Below the pieces are notes generated by a model, which saw only the letters and a list, made by a program, of their open reading frames with translations, made no database searches and had not been told where the DNA came from. From NCBI GenBank assembly GCA_016271365.2, contig JADMNL010000023.1, positions 606,580,501 to 606,644,500 on the forward strand: 64,000 bases of DNA. Direction: 5' to 3'. This stretch comes from Neoceratodus forsteri. Taxonomy: Eukaryota > Chordata > Ceratodontiformes > Ceratodontidae. Below are positions 46,753 through 57,310 of this stretch, piece after piece; position 1 is the stretch's first letter; the number at the start of each line of letters is the position of its first letter. A program made the translations under genes and the position numbers.

Positions 46753-46955
46753 AGCAGTATAGCTTAGAGGTTAGAGTAATGAGCCGTGAATGAGCTTGAT
46801 ACATCCAGCAGACATGGGTTTGATTCCCATAACCTCCACTTGTATACTGTGTGACTCTAAGCAAGTCACTTAACCACTCCACTGATCCCAGGTTGCCCTG
46901 AAACAGGCCTAGTGGGCCTTATCTGTTACCAAAGAATAAAATAAATAAAAATGAA
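46753..46955 (+). mobile_element. CORE-SINE (MIR-like), copy 2
   Basis: Head GCAGTATAGCTTAGAGGTTA, B box GGGTTTGATTCCCATAACC, then CORE GTGTGACTCTAAGCAAGTCA and CTTAACC, ending in AAAGAATAAAATAAATAAAA. Same subfamily as the copy at 36373 (shared head and TGAATGAGCTTG). The better preserved of the two. Confidence 0.8.
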
Positions 46956-46982
46956 GGTAGGGAAAAAATAAATAAATAAATT

Positions 46983-47033
46983 AAGCAGACTGAGTGATCA
47001 AACGGCCATTATCTACTAGATTCTATGTTTCTA
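46983..47033 (+). mobile_element. CR1 3' stub
   Basis: Only the last ~50 bp of a CR1: GCAGACTGAGTGATCAAACG, then GCCATTATCTACTAGATTCT and ATGTTTCTAG. A strongly 5'-truncated insertion next to AAATAAAT runs. Confidence 0.65.
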
Positions 47034-47122
47034 GAGAGCAACTAATGAAGACCACTGTCTGCCTTTAACATTACTCTACTCTTTGGTTTCCTTCCAATGG
47101 ACAAAGTGGCTGAAATGTGAAA

Positions 47123-47236
47123 CACTGAGCTTAAAGCACAATGATTACTAAAAAACTATTATGATAGTTTAAAATATTACTGAGCTTAAAGCATAATGAT
47201 TACTAATAAAACTATTATGATAGTTTAAAAATATTA
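47123..47236. repeat. 56-bp tandem duplication
   Basis: ACTGAGCTTAAAGCACAATG begins at 47123 and again (one change) at 47179. The whole 56-bp unit, through TATTATGATAGTTTAAAATA, is repeated twice. Confidence 0.85.
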
Positions 47237-47542
47237 GGCTAGAGAAACTATTAATCCTCATATTATTCTGGGTACTTTTGGAAGCTGCAAACAAAATTTG
47301 TAAAAATGTTTTTCCCTTTCACAAGCTTACATTTGACAGTTATTAAGACAAAACAAGTTGCGTGTTTTAGCCAGGGGAATATAGTGGTTACAAAACTTGA
47401 TGTCGATGTCCTATGATTTACTAGTTCTGTTAAAATTCATGCAAAACCCAAAAATTAAAAGAGGATATATTGCTTAAAATCGAAGACGTGAATCTGGTAA
47501 TCAGTGTATTTTGTCATATATGTACTGTATATCTATAACAAA

Positions 47543-48210
47543 ATTATTTGCAAAAACTGTGTTAATACACCAATTTGGGTTCAACTTAGGCAACAAAAGT
47601 ACTGTATGGAAATGTGGCATTAGTGTTTCCAACCCTAACTCCCTACTCCCACCCCAAGCAGCAAATGAAAAATTATTAGGGTTTTGAGGCTCTGAAACCT
47701 TGACAAATCTGTGGTGGGGTCCTACTTGATGTTGTCAACCTAATGTTCACTCCTCCCCACCCAGCTCATGGCTTCCTATCCAAAGCACAAGGTACAGCTC
47801 CAAGCCAGTGCCTCTATAGTGATACAATCTTGAAAATAGAGAAGTATATCTCAGCACATGTTGTCAACACAATCTGTTGTATATTTCTTCAACAGGCCCT
47901 GTGGGCCCTGTGTGAAGAAAGGAGATCATGTCTGACATTGTTTGCTCAGGGAATTGGATGGGCATTACTGTTGAAAACTCCAGGGAAGACCCCACCATTG
48001 ATTCACCAAGACTCTGGACACCCAAAACCCTAATGTTTTTTCCTTTTGCTGCTTGAGGAGTGGGGAGGGAGTTGGGATGAAAACCCTACTTTTCTGGTGG
48101 TAAATTGAACTCTAACTGGTGCATTAACAATGTTTTTGCAAATAATCTTTCTTTTGAGGCAGTGGAATCATATCCTCATTCATGCAGGTCCTTTTGGGCC
48201 CTGTGCCGAG
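47543..48210. mobile_element. Long-inverted-repeat element, copy 1
   Basis: Left arm 47543-47740 and right arm about 47955-48170 are reverse complements over about 200 bp. Shared words: TTATTTGCAAAAAC, GTTAAT.CACCA, CCAAGCAGCAAA or its complement, ATTAGGGTTTTG, GTGGGGTC. The ~215-bp centre is unique. Similarity to copy 2 continues outward to an AGGACCTGCATGAATGAGG motif near 48175. No transposase; a foldback-type or long-TIR non-autonomous DNA element. Confidence 0.75.
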
Positions 48211-48690
48211 GGAAGACTCCATCTGCCTAGATAAGCACGGGTTCTTATGGCCCTGCACTCTGTTCAGTAATGGATTTCAAGAATTCATGGGGCTGTCTGG
48301 TGGGCTGCAGAAGCTCAGGCCCTCTGGTCCCTGCACTTCCATCTTGGCCACAGATACAGATACACAGGGCAAAGAGTCCATCTGTCAGCCAATGCCACAG
48401 GGCTTTCTGCTATCCATGGGGGCGATGTTAAGGGCCCTATGCCAAGAGTACAGCTGCTTTCACTATATTAGACCTGGACCCTTGCAGACAACCCTACAGC
48501 TTTCATTTCAGGGCTGGGGTATCACATAAGCACCATCCCTGCATCCTCACTCCACCCATCTGGGTCCCTGAGCTCACTCCTGAACTCACGGTCACCAGCA
48601 TGGGATCACAAAGCATACCCACTGGGGTGAAGACTGGCACTACACACAAAGTTTCTTAACAATTATATATGTATATATTTTTTTAATTTT
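48211..48690. other. Unclassified spacer
   Basis: An open + run (48182-48529, 115 codons) covers most of it but shows no domain; the composition is mixed. Possibly more of the foldback element. Confidence 0.3.
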
Positions 48691-48699
48691 GACCCCAAA

Positions 48700-49470
48700 T
48701 TTTCAAGATAGTCTTTTATGACCCCTTATAAATATGACATGTATAATTTATAGTATATTGGCCAAAATGTAATTTTACACCAGAAGTCTGGAAACACGTC
48801 TCATCCAGGATTTTAAAATGACACCTGTCATGTTTATGAAGTGGTGTGGAAAATGACTATGTTAAAAGTTTGGAGTCAAATATTGAAAAGTAACTAGAGT
48901 AAGTTATGAGTGAACATTGAATATGCAAATGTTCATACAATCTTTCAAATATTACCATACCTGTACATCAAATTCTCAGCATAGCCTTCTTACCCACCTC
49001 ATGAACCCGGTGGGTGAACATTTTCAAATCCCTGCCAAAATGTAATTCCATGCCACAGGTGCAAAAACACATTTTGGCCAGGATTTAAAAATGACAGCTG
49101 TCATGTTCTTGAGATGGTGTGAAAATTGCTATATTGCAAATTTGAGGTCAAAATATTTAAAATTACCAAAGTTATGAGCAAGCATAGAAAATGCCAAGGT
49201 ACATTCATAACTGTGTCCTTTTATACATTTTAACCCCTCCCAAATTGCCAATATATTACTTATGCCTCACCTCATGAACATGGGTGGTGAAAATTTTCAA
49301 ATCTCACCTGAAAGGTGATTTTGTTAAAGCATCTTTCTGCTAGATGTGCATGATTCCGCCTCAATTTGTCATGATGTGGGATCCCAAAAGGCCATGTTGA
49401 AAACTTTGGGTCAAAATATGTAAAATGATGAAATTATGAATCAGAGTTCAACCCCATTGAAGTATTTTAT
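48700..49470. repeat. ~270-bp tandem repeat, array 1 (degenerate)
   Basis: ATGACACCTGTCATGTTTAT at 48819 recurs as ATGACAGCTGTCATGTTCTT at 49091 (272 bp later). AAATCCCTGCCAAAATG near 49018 recurs as AAATCTCACCTGAAAGG near 49289. About 2.5-3 diverged units. Homologous to the array at 61.9-62.8 kb. Confidence 0.7.
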
Positions 49471-49821
49471 TTATCGGAATGTTCGAATACACCTTGAGCA
49501 GAGCTCGCTTACAAAGGTTCCCATCAGAAAGTACAGAAGACAAAATAAACAGGTAGTATACAGAATACATTTGCATATTAATAGGTTGAACCATACATAG
49601 ATCCTAGGTTTATGCACAAAAAATATAGAGTTACAACAATTACTTATATTTTCAATATACTGTACATGTATGATACAGGGGTAGAGGAGCAGCAGGCACT
49701 ACCTTGTCCATTGTTAGAGCTTCAAGTAGGGCAGAAAGCAGCTTAGTCAGTAATTATTCCTAGTTTCAGGGCATGGCAGAGATATACTAAACTGCACTTA
49801 CCTGATTTTCTCATATTGCAG
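49471..49821. other. Unclassified spacer
   Basis: AT-rich with no gene. It ends in a splice-acceptor-like TTTCTCATATTGCAG. Confidence 0.3.
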
Positions 49822-50115
49822 TCGCTGGTTCCAGGAGCAATTGTTTTGATCACAGAGTGGATCTACCTGGGACATGTTCAGGTGAGTGAAGGTGTGGGGG
49901 TTTGGGGCTGTGGGGTGATGGGTACTGATGGGAGGTTGGGGTAGAGTAGGTGGAGAGTGTGTGTGTGTGTGTGGGGGGGTCAAATCAGCAAGGAGCCATT
50001 TTCCTTTCTATAGGGTTAAAAAGCACTATGGGACAGTTTTCTTTATTTCAAGTGATATTCCAGCACTGGAGATTGGCAGCCCAGTGTCGGGCTACTGTTC
50101 AGCAGCACCTGGGGT
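49822..50115 (+). repeat. Dispersed repeat with exon-like core, copy 1
   Basis: Similar over about 300 bp to 53135-53385. It opens with a 60-bp stretch (49822-49881) bounded by an acceptor-like TTTCTCATATTGCAG and a donor CAG|GTGAGT, open in one frame (SLVPGAIVLITEWIYLGHVQ). Then come an intron-like GT-rich stretch and an acceptor-like TTTCTATAG near 50015, followed by GGACAGTTTTCTTTATTTCA. This could be a piece of an unknown TE gene or a duplicated exon. Confidence 0.5.
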
Positions 50116-51079
50116 GGATGTATAATAAGAATCAAGCATTCTGATTGGCTGAAACTTGTTCTGGCTCAGTGGATTGGGGCAGCACCAGTGGGTACTAACA
50201 AGTCCTGGTGACAGCCTACCTTATCATCCAAAAGTTATCAATGTACTCAGTCAGATTAATTGGATGTTTCCAATTGCAGCCATTTTCTTTCTTTCACAAC
50301 AAAAATACTAATACAAAGTGAGCAGAGAACCAAGAAATGTTACTTAGGCGGCATGGTGGCCCCAAAGATGTAAGGTAGCAATCAGCACAGAACACTGCTC
50401 CAGTTATTACTGTTTCCCTTCTCAACTGCAGTTTTCCATGGTGCTAGCACAGTGTCAGCTCACTGTCAACTCACTGTGCCCCTGGATGTGTGCAAGGTGG
50501 TGCTCACCACGCTCACATAAACTGTATGCTACCTGCTACTCCTTGGACTGAATTACATTTTGTGGGGCGGGGTTGACCAGTGAAATCAGTGCTATATCCG
50601 CTGCATAAAGTTGGGGCACTTACCAGTACTGAACAAACAAACCTGCTCTTACCGCGTGTATACGTGTGTGTGTGTCGGGGGTGTGCAACAACCAACATGC
50701 ATACAGACCTCTTTTTGGTGGAAGGAGGTAGAAGACAACATCTGCCAGTGCCCCTGCTGACATCAGGTGCATCATTTAGGAGTAGCCAGGGGTTCGGTTG
50801 AGATCCTATGATTTCTTTGCAGTGTCTACGATATCACTGCAACCCCAAGGAACCCCTAAAACAAGTTTCCTAGCATGTATTTAGATAAATGTGTAAGTGG
50901 GGAGCTTTGCAACCCCTATCATTTTGCCGAGTTGATCTTTGCAACCCGTATGATTCTTTTGAAATGATGCAACTTGCTGGCATCTATTAGGTGAGGTACT
51001 ATTTTACATTATATTTAAATTATTTTTAACATTTTTCTATTTTTTACTAAATTTGCTTTAAAAAATCATTTTTTTATAA
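50116..51079. other. Unclassified
   Basis: No gene. A short GTGTGTGTGTG run at 50664-50674. TTTGCAACCCCTATCATTTT and TTTGCAACCCGTATGATTCT (50907 and 50938) form a small direct repeat. Confidence 0.3.
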
Positions 51080-51216
51080 GTGCAATAAAACATTGCAGGG
51101 TTTGGCTGTGGTGTCTAACCACACTTCCTGAGGGCTCACGACCTTGTGCCCTTACTATGCCGTTGGGTGTGTGGTTGGCGACACCATGACCAGCACCTTG
51201 TTGTGTCTTATTGCTT
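51080..51216. repeat. Foldback element, GCAATA family, copy 4
   Basis: Left arm GCAATAAAACATTGCAGGG with GGTGTCTAACCACAC; right arm, reverse-complemented, GCAATAAGACACAACAAGGT with GGTGTCGCCAACCACAC. Termini match copies 1 and 3 (GCAATAAG-CAC). Confidence 0.65.
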
Positions 51217-53134
51217 ACATAGGCATCATCAGCCTTGTGAAAGCTGCTTTGTGATTGGTTCAACATTCCATTAGTGGTGATACTGTACTAACCATCAAGA
51301 TATTCTGTAAAAGCAACAGATTTTTGTTAGTCGCTATCAGTGTTACCATCAGCTGAGATACAGTATTACTTTTATGACATCAGTTTTATCTCATTTGGGG
51401 TGATGGATGCCTGCTTGCATGCATGCATGCTTTGCGGTAAAAGTGGTCTGAATTGCTACTCCTGACTGACGGTACCACAAGATGCATCTGACTTTCCTTC
51501 TTTCCTGGACAGCTTGTGTTTGACAGAAAACTTTCTTTTCGCCAGGTCAGGATGATCCTGTGCTGTCCTGTCATTCAAATGAGGGACTTAAATCCTTGCT
51601 AAACATTGTACAAACAGGCAGGACCTGTGCTAAGCTGATGAGCCTCATTTCAGGGTGCAGACTCACTTGTTACTTGGGCTGCACTCTATAGGTATACAGT
51701 GGCACGTATGAATTAAAGACTGCCAGCATATAATGTCTGCTTAGTTGCCTGAGCATGCCAGCATGCAAATATCCTGTTATACATGCATTCAAGTGTCAGT
51801 TGAACTTTATGTTCCAATGAGGAGAAGCTAGTTAAGAGGACAGATTTTTAAGTCACATAATTATCTTGACCCAAAATTACTGATCTCACTTGCAAGGCTG
51901 TTTCCTCATAGAGGGATATTCTGAACAACAGATCTGTTAGAGTAAATAAAAATAGTAGTGATGTGAATATTCATTCTGGATTTACCATTCTGTAACAGGT
52001 CTCACAGGAGGTAGATTAAACACTTGTTATGCATGGAGATTCTTTTTGTACCAGTGAACATGTCACTGCTGCATACATATCAGTTGTTCAAAATATTTTT
52101 AACTGGTGGATTTTTATACTAAAACTAATGCTTATTAACCTCTGATATAGGTATGGCATCTCCTGTAGCCCTAGTTGTAGCATAGTCCTAGAAGAAGTGT
52201 CCAGCATCAGGGTACAGGTGCATATACAATTTGCATGACAAATACCCAATATTCCAAAGGAGGGTCCTATATTGCCTGGCTCAGAAGTCCTCTGTCCCAC
52301 ATTGAGTGGGTGCTGCCCCACACTCCACACAAACATTTCCAAAATAAATCTTCCAAGTGATCTGTTATTCAGCAAACTTTCTGACCATGAATGGACACAT
52401 TTGTAGGCTGTCAGAGTTAAGAGATGTGATGATGTGCTCTACATTGTTGTGCCTTTTTCCTTCTCACCTTGACACCTTCCTATCCTTGGATGTCTTGTAG
52501 GAGCAACTGCTGTGCACTTAGGATTGCATTGTGGCTGCAGGGCTGCACATACTGTACATGTGCTCTGCAGTCAGCTATGCTCTGGGTGCTACTACTGTAT
52601 GCTGATATGGGCTGGGACCTACCCTAAATTTATAGGCAAGACTTCTTGCTCTTAGCCACCCAGCTGCAAGCCCTATGCAGGACAACATCATGTGTCTTGT
52701 TTCTATGCCATTCTGAAGGGTAAAACAACAGAGGGCCATTTATAGTGCAGACAGGGCATCATTGTTAGTGAATGGATGTACCAAGCAGGGACTAGCAAGT
52801 AGAATGAATAGAGAACTGGTGCCTCCCTGTTTAATTGCAGTTATACAATCTTTTGGGAAGAGACTCTCTGTCAGTAGTTTGGAAATGTAGCTATGCTAAC
52901 AATCAGACATGAAGTATGCATTCGAACAATAAAAAAAAAAATAAAAAATTCATCTAAATTGTTCCAACCTTAATATAAAAAATCAGCTGCAAAAGAAACA
53001 AAGGTAATGGTCGGTGTGCCTCATTGTCTGCTGGATTGACTGTCACCTGCTGTGAAAGGAGAACTCTGGTGTTTAATAAATGGGTGAACATCTAAGTTGT
53101 TGGTCAATGAAGACAAAATGGTCCCTTCTCACAG
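51217..53134. other. Unclassified
   Basis: About 1.9 kb without a supported gene. A TGCATGCATGCATGC run at 51416. The minus-strand open run 52088-52375 (95 codons) has no recognised domain. Confidence 0.3.
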
Positions 53135-53385
53135 TTGCTGGTTCCAGCAGCAAGACATGCCATTTATCAGAGAGTGGCCTACATCATGGGCAATGTTCAG
53201 GTAAGTGAGGGTGTGGGGTGGGGTGCAGTGGTGGAGGGGTTAGATCTGTGAGGGACCATTTGTTTTCTACAGGAAATAAAAATCAAAGGACAGTTTTCTT
53301 TTTCAGGTAACTTAGCTGACACTGGGGTTAGGCATGCCAGTATTGGGCTACAGCTCAATAGCACTGGGGTAGGCACCCAGTGCTG
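53135..53385 (+). repeat. Dispersed repeat with exon-like core, copy 2
   Basis: A 66-bp stretch (53135-53200) is bounded by acceptor-like CCCTTCTCACAG and donor CAG|GTAAGT, open in the same frame as copy 1 (LLVPAARHAIYQRVAYIMGN). Then an intron-like GT-rich stretch, acceptor-like TTTTCTACAG near 53265 and GGACAGTTTTCTTTTTCAGG. Both cores start LVP and end VQ, and both are multiples of three. Confidence 0.5.
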
Positions 53386-53486
53386 TCCCTATAAAATGGG
53401 AATGGGATAGGTGACCTGGAGAGAGGAGAAAAGAAATGGTAGTGGGATGAGCACCCTGGTCTACTTATGAAATAAGTAAGTAGTTG

Positions 53487-53540
53487 GATAGATAGATAGA
53501 TAGATAGACAGACAGACATACAGACAGACAGACAGACAGA

Positions 53541-53572
<32 letters not shown>

Positions 53573-53587
53573 TAGATAGATAGATAG
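53487..53587. repeat. GATA/GACA microsatellite
   Basis: Alternating GATA and GACA blocks directly abutting the foldback at 53588. Confidence 0.95.
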
Positions 53588-53771
53588 TGCAATCCAAAGT
53601 TCTGCAATCACCACCACAATAAAAACACTGCTCACTGGTGCTCCACAAATGGTGCGAAAAAGTTCATTAAAGTGCCAGTGCATAATACTGGCATGTTAGT
53701 AAACTTTTTGCACCATTTAGGAGGACCAGCGACAGCTGCTATTGGTGGTGAGTGCTGACTTCTGGATTGCA
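53588..53771. repeat. Palindromic foldback element, ~85-bp arms
   Basis: TGCAATCCA at the left end and TGGATTGCA at the right end. Arms share CACCAC, CTGGTxCTCC, AAATGGTGC and AAAAAGTT in mirrored order around a centre near GTGCCAGTGCATAATACTGG. About 184 bp in all. It sits between two GATA/GACA arrays. Confidence 0.75.
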
Positions 53772-53822
53772 TTACAGAGGATTTGCCCAAGCACCCCACC
53801 CTGGTGCATTGTTCTGTTCTGT

Positions 53823-53851
53823 TAGATAGATAGATAGATAGATAGATAGAC

Positions 53852-53890
<39 letters not shown>

Positions 53891-53980
53891 TAGATAGACA
53901 GATAGATAAACAGACAGACAGACAGACAGACAGAAAATTAGATAAGATGGGCAGACAAAGAGAGAGAGAGAGAGAGATAG
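53823..53980. repeat. GATA/GACA microsatellite with GA tail
   Basis: GATA and GACA blocks to 53934, then a GAGAGAGAGAGAGAGA run near 53960. The minus-strand open frames here are repeat read-through. Confidence 0.95.
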
Positions 53981-54542
53981 AGACAGAGAACAGGGGATCA
54001 GTGGTTTTACTGCTCTCACTGCAGCCTGCAGCAGGAATCCAGCTGTGGCAGAAACTCATACAAAGAACATGGGTGAACAGCTACTGTCACTAAGCTGGGC
54101 ACCCTGGATCTTAGGGTGCCCACAAAAGGTCTTTCTGGCAAGTTTTTTAAAACAAACGCAGAATCTAGCTGAAAGGGCCCTGTTTAGTTAGGTGCAAGTG
54201 TTTGTTTTTCAACAATACATAATTTTGTTGTATTTTCAATGTTTGTGAGTTGAAGAAGAAAAAATGGTCGCCATCATGATCTGTAATTTTTTCTTCACAA
54301 GAGGTAAATCATGAAAATAAGCACTCTCATTACAGCCTTTTTACTGTTTACATTTCTTAGTTAACAGATAAATCATTATAATCTTTGATAGGACATCCTT
54401 GGCAAAGGCCCCTTCAACCCTGAACATTTCATGAAACGATTCCACACGATCTAGGCTGCAGATGAGAGCAAAAATACCCAACACTTTATTACTGTAAGTA
54501 TAGGTAAACCAAACATATTTTTTTTCCAATTTTGGTGCTTTG

Positions 54543-55113
54543 TATCTTGAAAACTGAATAAGATGCCATCATGAAACTTGTCATACTTTGAGACTCTGAC
54601 AGCCTGACTGCACATGCTAAATGTTGTGCTGTTTCATCCAATGATGCCAAAGTTATTAAGGTGACCAAATTGGGTTTAACATTAAGCAGCCTACTCAATC
54701 ATAACTATCAGGAGCTACTGCACTCTATAATAGACAAAGAAAGTGTAAATAAAAGTCAACTATATGAAGGACATTTTTGCTTACCTAGCACCTGCATTGA
54801 AAATATCATTATATTCTTGCTCTAGGTTGACAACAAAGCAAATAGTTTCACTTTAGATCCCTCAGAATAGAAGATACAACATTCCATTCTGGTATTTAAT
54901 TGTACTCAGAAGATTCTCTTTATAGAATTTTAACTATAACTTCACTGAAACAGGAGCACATCCAACTGTTCTACCACACAAACACATGCCATTGTATAAA
55001 TCAAATATAATCAAATATAATCTAATAAAAATATACCTCCATTTTACTTTAGATATTTGACCCTGTGACATCACTCACAGCTGCACCACTCATGATGCCA
55101 AGGGGTCACACAC

Positions 55114-55162
<49 letters not shown>

Positions 55163-55400
55163 ACACTATAAACACAACAAATGAATACAAGACAGAATAT
55201 GTGTATATAGTTCAGTGGTGTTGTAGCACCACTATAGTTAGGTTTGAGTAGGCTGTTTAATGTTAAGTCCTTAACTTTGCACTTTAATGGCTTCACCACC
55301 ATTCAATAGATATGCATGAAATTTTGCATGCATGGTCTCAGGGGCAAGATCTCCTGGCATGCCAAGTTTCATTCTAGTTGAGGTGCAAAATCCAAGATCC
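54543..55400. repeat. Foldback element with long degenerate arms
   Basis: AACATTAAGCAGCCTACTCA at 54678 is mirrored at 55244-55264 (20 of 21). Similarity of the arms extends outward (ATGAAACTTG.CAT.C, CATGC.AAAT.TT.TGC, ATTAA.GTG) for over 150 bp and inward (AACTATxxxxxGxGCTAC). The centre holds a CA microsatellite. A diverged long-TIR DNA element. Confidence 0.6.
55117..55161. repeat. CA microsatellite
   Basis: About 22 CA units, inside the loop of the foldback at 54543-55400. Confidence 0.95.
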
Positions 55401-55929
55401 AGATAGTGAAAAAGCAAAAACATCTGAGGTTTTGTGCTTTTGTGTCATCACCTAGGCCAGACAGTTTGGAATATTGGTCTGACATTTTCAGGGTAGAAAG
55501 GGCTTGGCCCAGAATGGTGCCTTTCATTGGTTTGGTGAAAACATATTAATCCACTCCAGAGTTATAAGGATTTGAAATTTCAGTGCTGAGCATGCTCAGT
55601 ACACTCTTTGGATAGCTGTTTTATCTGAAAAATATTGGGCCATACAAAAGAATTCTGTTTTGTAAGGGGTTCATCTTGTTTCATGAGAAAATATTGTTTT
55701 TGTATGGCTGCCATCTTGTTTGTGTTTCTTTTCAAAAACAATTTTGAAAACCCATAAAAATCATATCATGGAAACACACCAACACATGTATCTTGCTAAT
55801 CATTAGGTGGATTATGTGGTTACTTTTGGAAAAATTACCCATAAATGTGTTTTTGGCACAGTTTAAAATTTTCTTTTTGTGAGACAATTTTCTTTTTCCA
55901 TATGGCCATATGGAAACAAGAATAGGGCC

Positions 55930-56190
55930 ATACAAAACAAAATTGCTTTTATATGAAAAAGAATTTGGACTTAGTTCTTTTCACATTCTTTTTCATATGA
56001 AGGAATCTTTTTCATAAGAATGACTTAATATCATGAACAAAATATTCCTTCATACGAAAAAAGAATTTGGAATTAGTTTTTTCACATTCTTTTTGTATTA
56101 AGGAATTTTTTTCATGAAAATGACAATCACATGAAAAAGATTTCTTCATAGGAAAAAGAATTTGGATATACTTGTTTTCCACATTTCAAC
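55930..56190. repeat. AT-rich tandem repeat, ~100-bp unit
   Basis: AGAATTTGGA followed by TCACATTCTTTTT and AAGGAAT.TTTTTCAT recurs starting near 55960, 56062 and 56157 (spacing 102 and 95 bp). Three degenerate units. Confidence 0.7.
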
Positions 56191-56420
56191 TTTAACAAGC
56201 CATACCATCATCAATATTTGCAGTTAAGGGACAATCTATAGATCAAAAGAAAGGTCTTAATGCATATAAATCACCAATACATAACCCTTCCCTCCAAAAA
56301 ATAGGGGCCATATAAAAAACACAAAAATAAAAATGTTCATAGGATAACATTGCAGCTTTAACAAGCCAGAAGTCTGTCAATAATTGCAGTTAAGGGACAA
56401 TGTATATATCACAAAAAGGT
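56190..56420. repeat. Two ~164-bp tandem units
   Basis: CTTTAACAAGCCATACCATC and TTGCAGTTAAGGGACAATCT near 56190-56240 recur at about 56354-56405 with few changes (CTTTAACAAGCCAGAAGTCT, TTGCAGTTAAGGGACAATGT). Confidence 0.7.
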
Positions 56421-56849
56421 GTCAATGAGTAGTACAACATTAACACATAATCCCTCTAAACTTTCATGGAGCACGCACTGCACCCCAAAATTACCTCTAG
56501 CCTTCACCATTGTGCCAGCTCCACAATGAAAGGTAGCTAGCCTTCTAGTACAACCATAGAAACTTCAGAGCAAACCAACAAAATTTATTGAGATATAGGC
56601 AAAAAACATTTTTGCCCATATACAATCACGCACTGGCAGTTAAGAAGGACACTTGACAGATGTTTCCCTTGAAAAGAGCTCCACAAAAAACAATTACAAC
56701 CAACCACATAAATTACTCTTCTGGAGGCATGGAAGCATCGGGGTCCAGAAAGTCCCTGCCCTTTCACAGCTATATGGATCTGTGCATCTATGGAGGGATG
56801 AAAGGACAGGCACAGTAGGGCTTGTACTTCCCTGGGCAGATGGATGAGT
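56421..56849. other. Unclassified spacer
   Basis: No gene; short open frames only. Confidence 0.3.
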
Positions 56850-57310
56850 TCATGCAGGTCCTGAAGGACCTGTGAATGAGAATACGATTATGCTATCTCA
56901 AAAGTAAGGAAATTTTTGCAAACAAACTGCGTTAATGCACCAGTTAGGTTCAGATTAAAGTGACAAAACAGGAAATGTGATGTTAGGGTTTCCAACCTCA
57001 ACAACCAACACCCACCCCTAAGCAGCAAAAGAAAACAGATTACAGTTTTGACTGTCCTGAGTCTTGATGAATCAGGGCTGGGTCTTCCTTGGGGTTATCA
57101 ACCCTAACATTAACCCATTTCATACAGTCTGCACATCTGATCTTATTTGCTGATAGAATGGGGAGCGTTAGGGTTGATAACCCCAAGGAAGACCCCATCC
57201 CTGATTTGCCAAGACTTAGCATGGCCAAAACCATAATGTTTTTCCATTTGCTGCTTGAGTAGGAAGGGGTGTTAGGTTTGGAAAGCCTAACACCCTATAT
57301 TTCACTACTT
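56850..57310. mobile_element. Long-inverted-repeat element, copy 2 (interrupted)
   Basis: Left arm 56850-57112 matches the copy 1 arms (GTTAATGCACCAGTTAGG, AAGCAGCAAAAG, GGTCTTCC). A ~45-bp centre follows, then the right arm begins at about 57155 (complement TTGGGGTTATCAACCCTAAC, GCTGCTTGAG). The right arm is cut at 57310 by a CR1 and resumes at 59444-59500 (TTTAATCTGAATACTAACTG, then TGCAATGTTTTGCAAAGAAT). A direct TACTT at both junctions is a plausible short target duplication. Confidence 0.75.
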
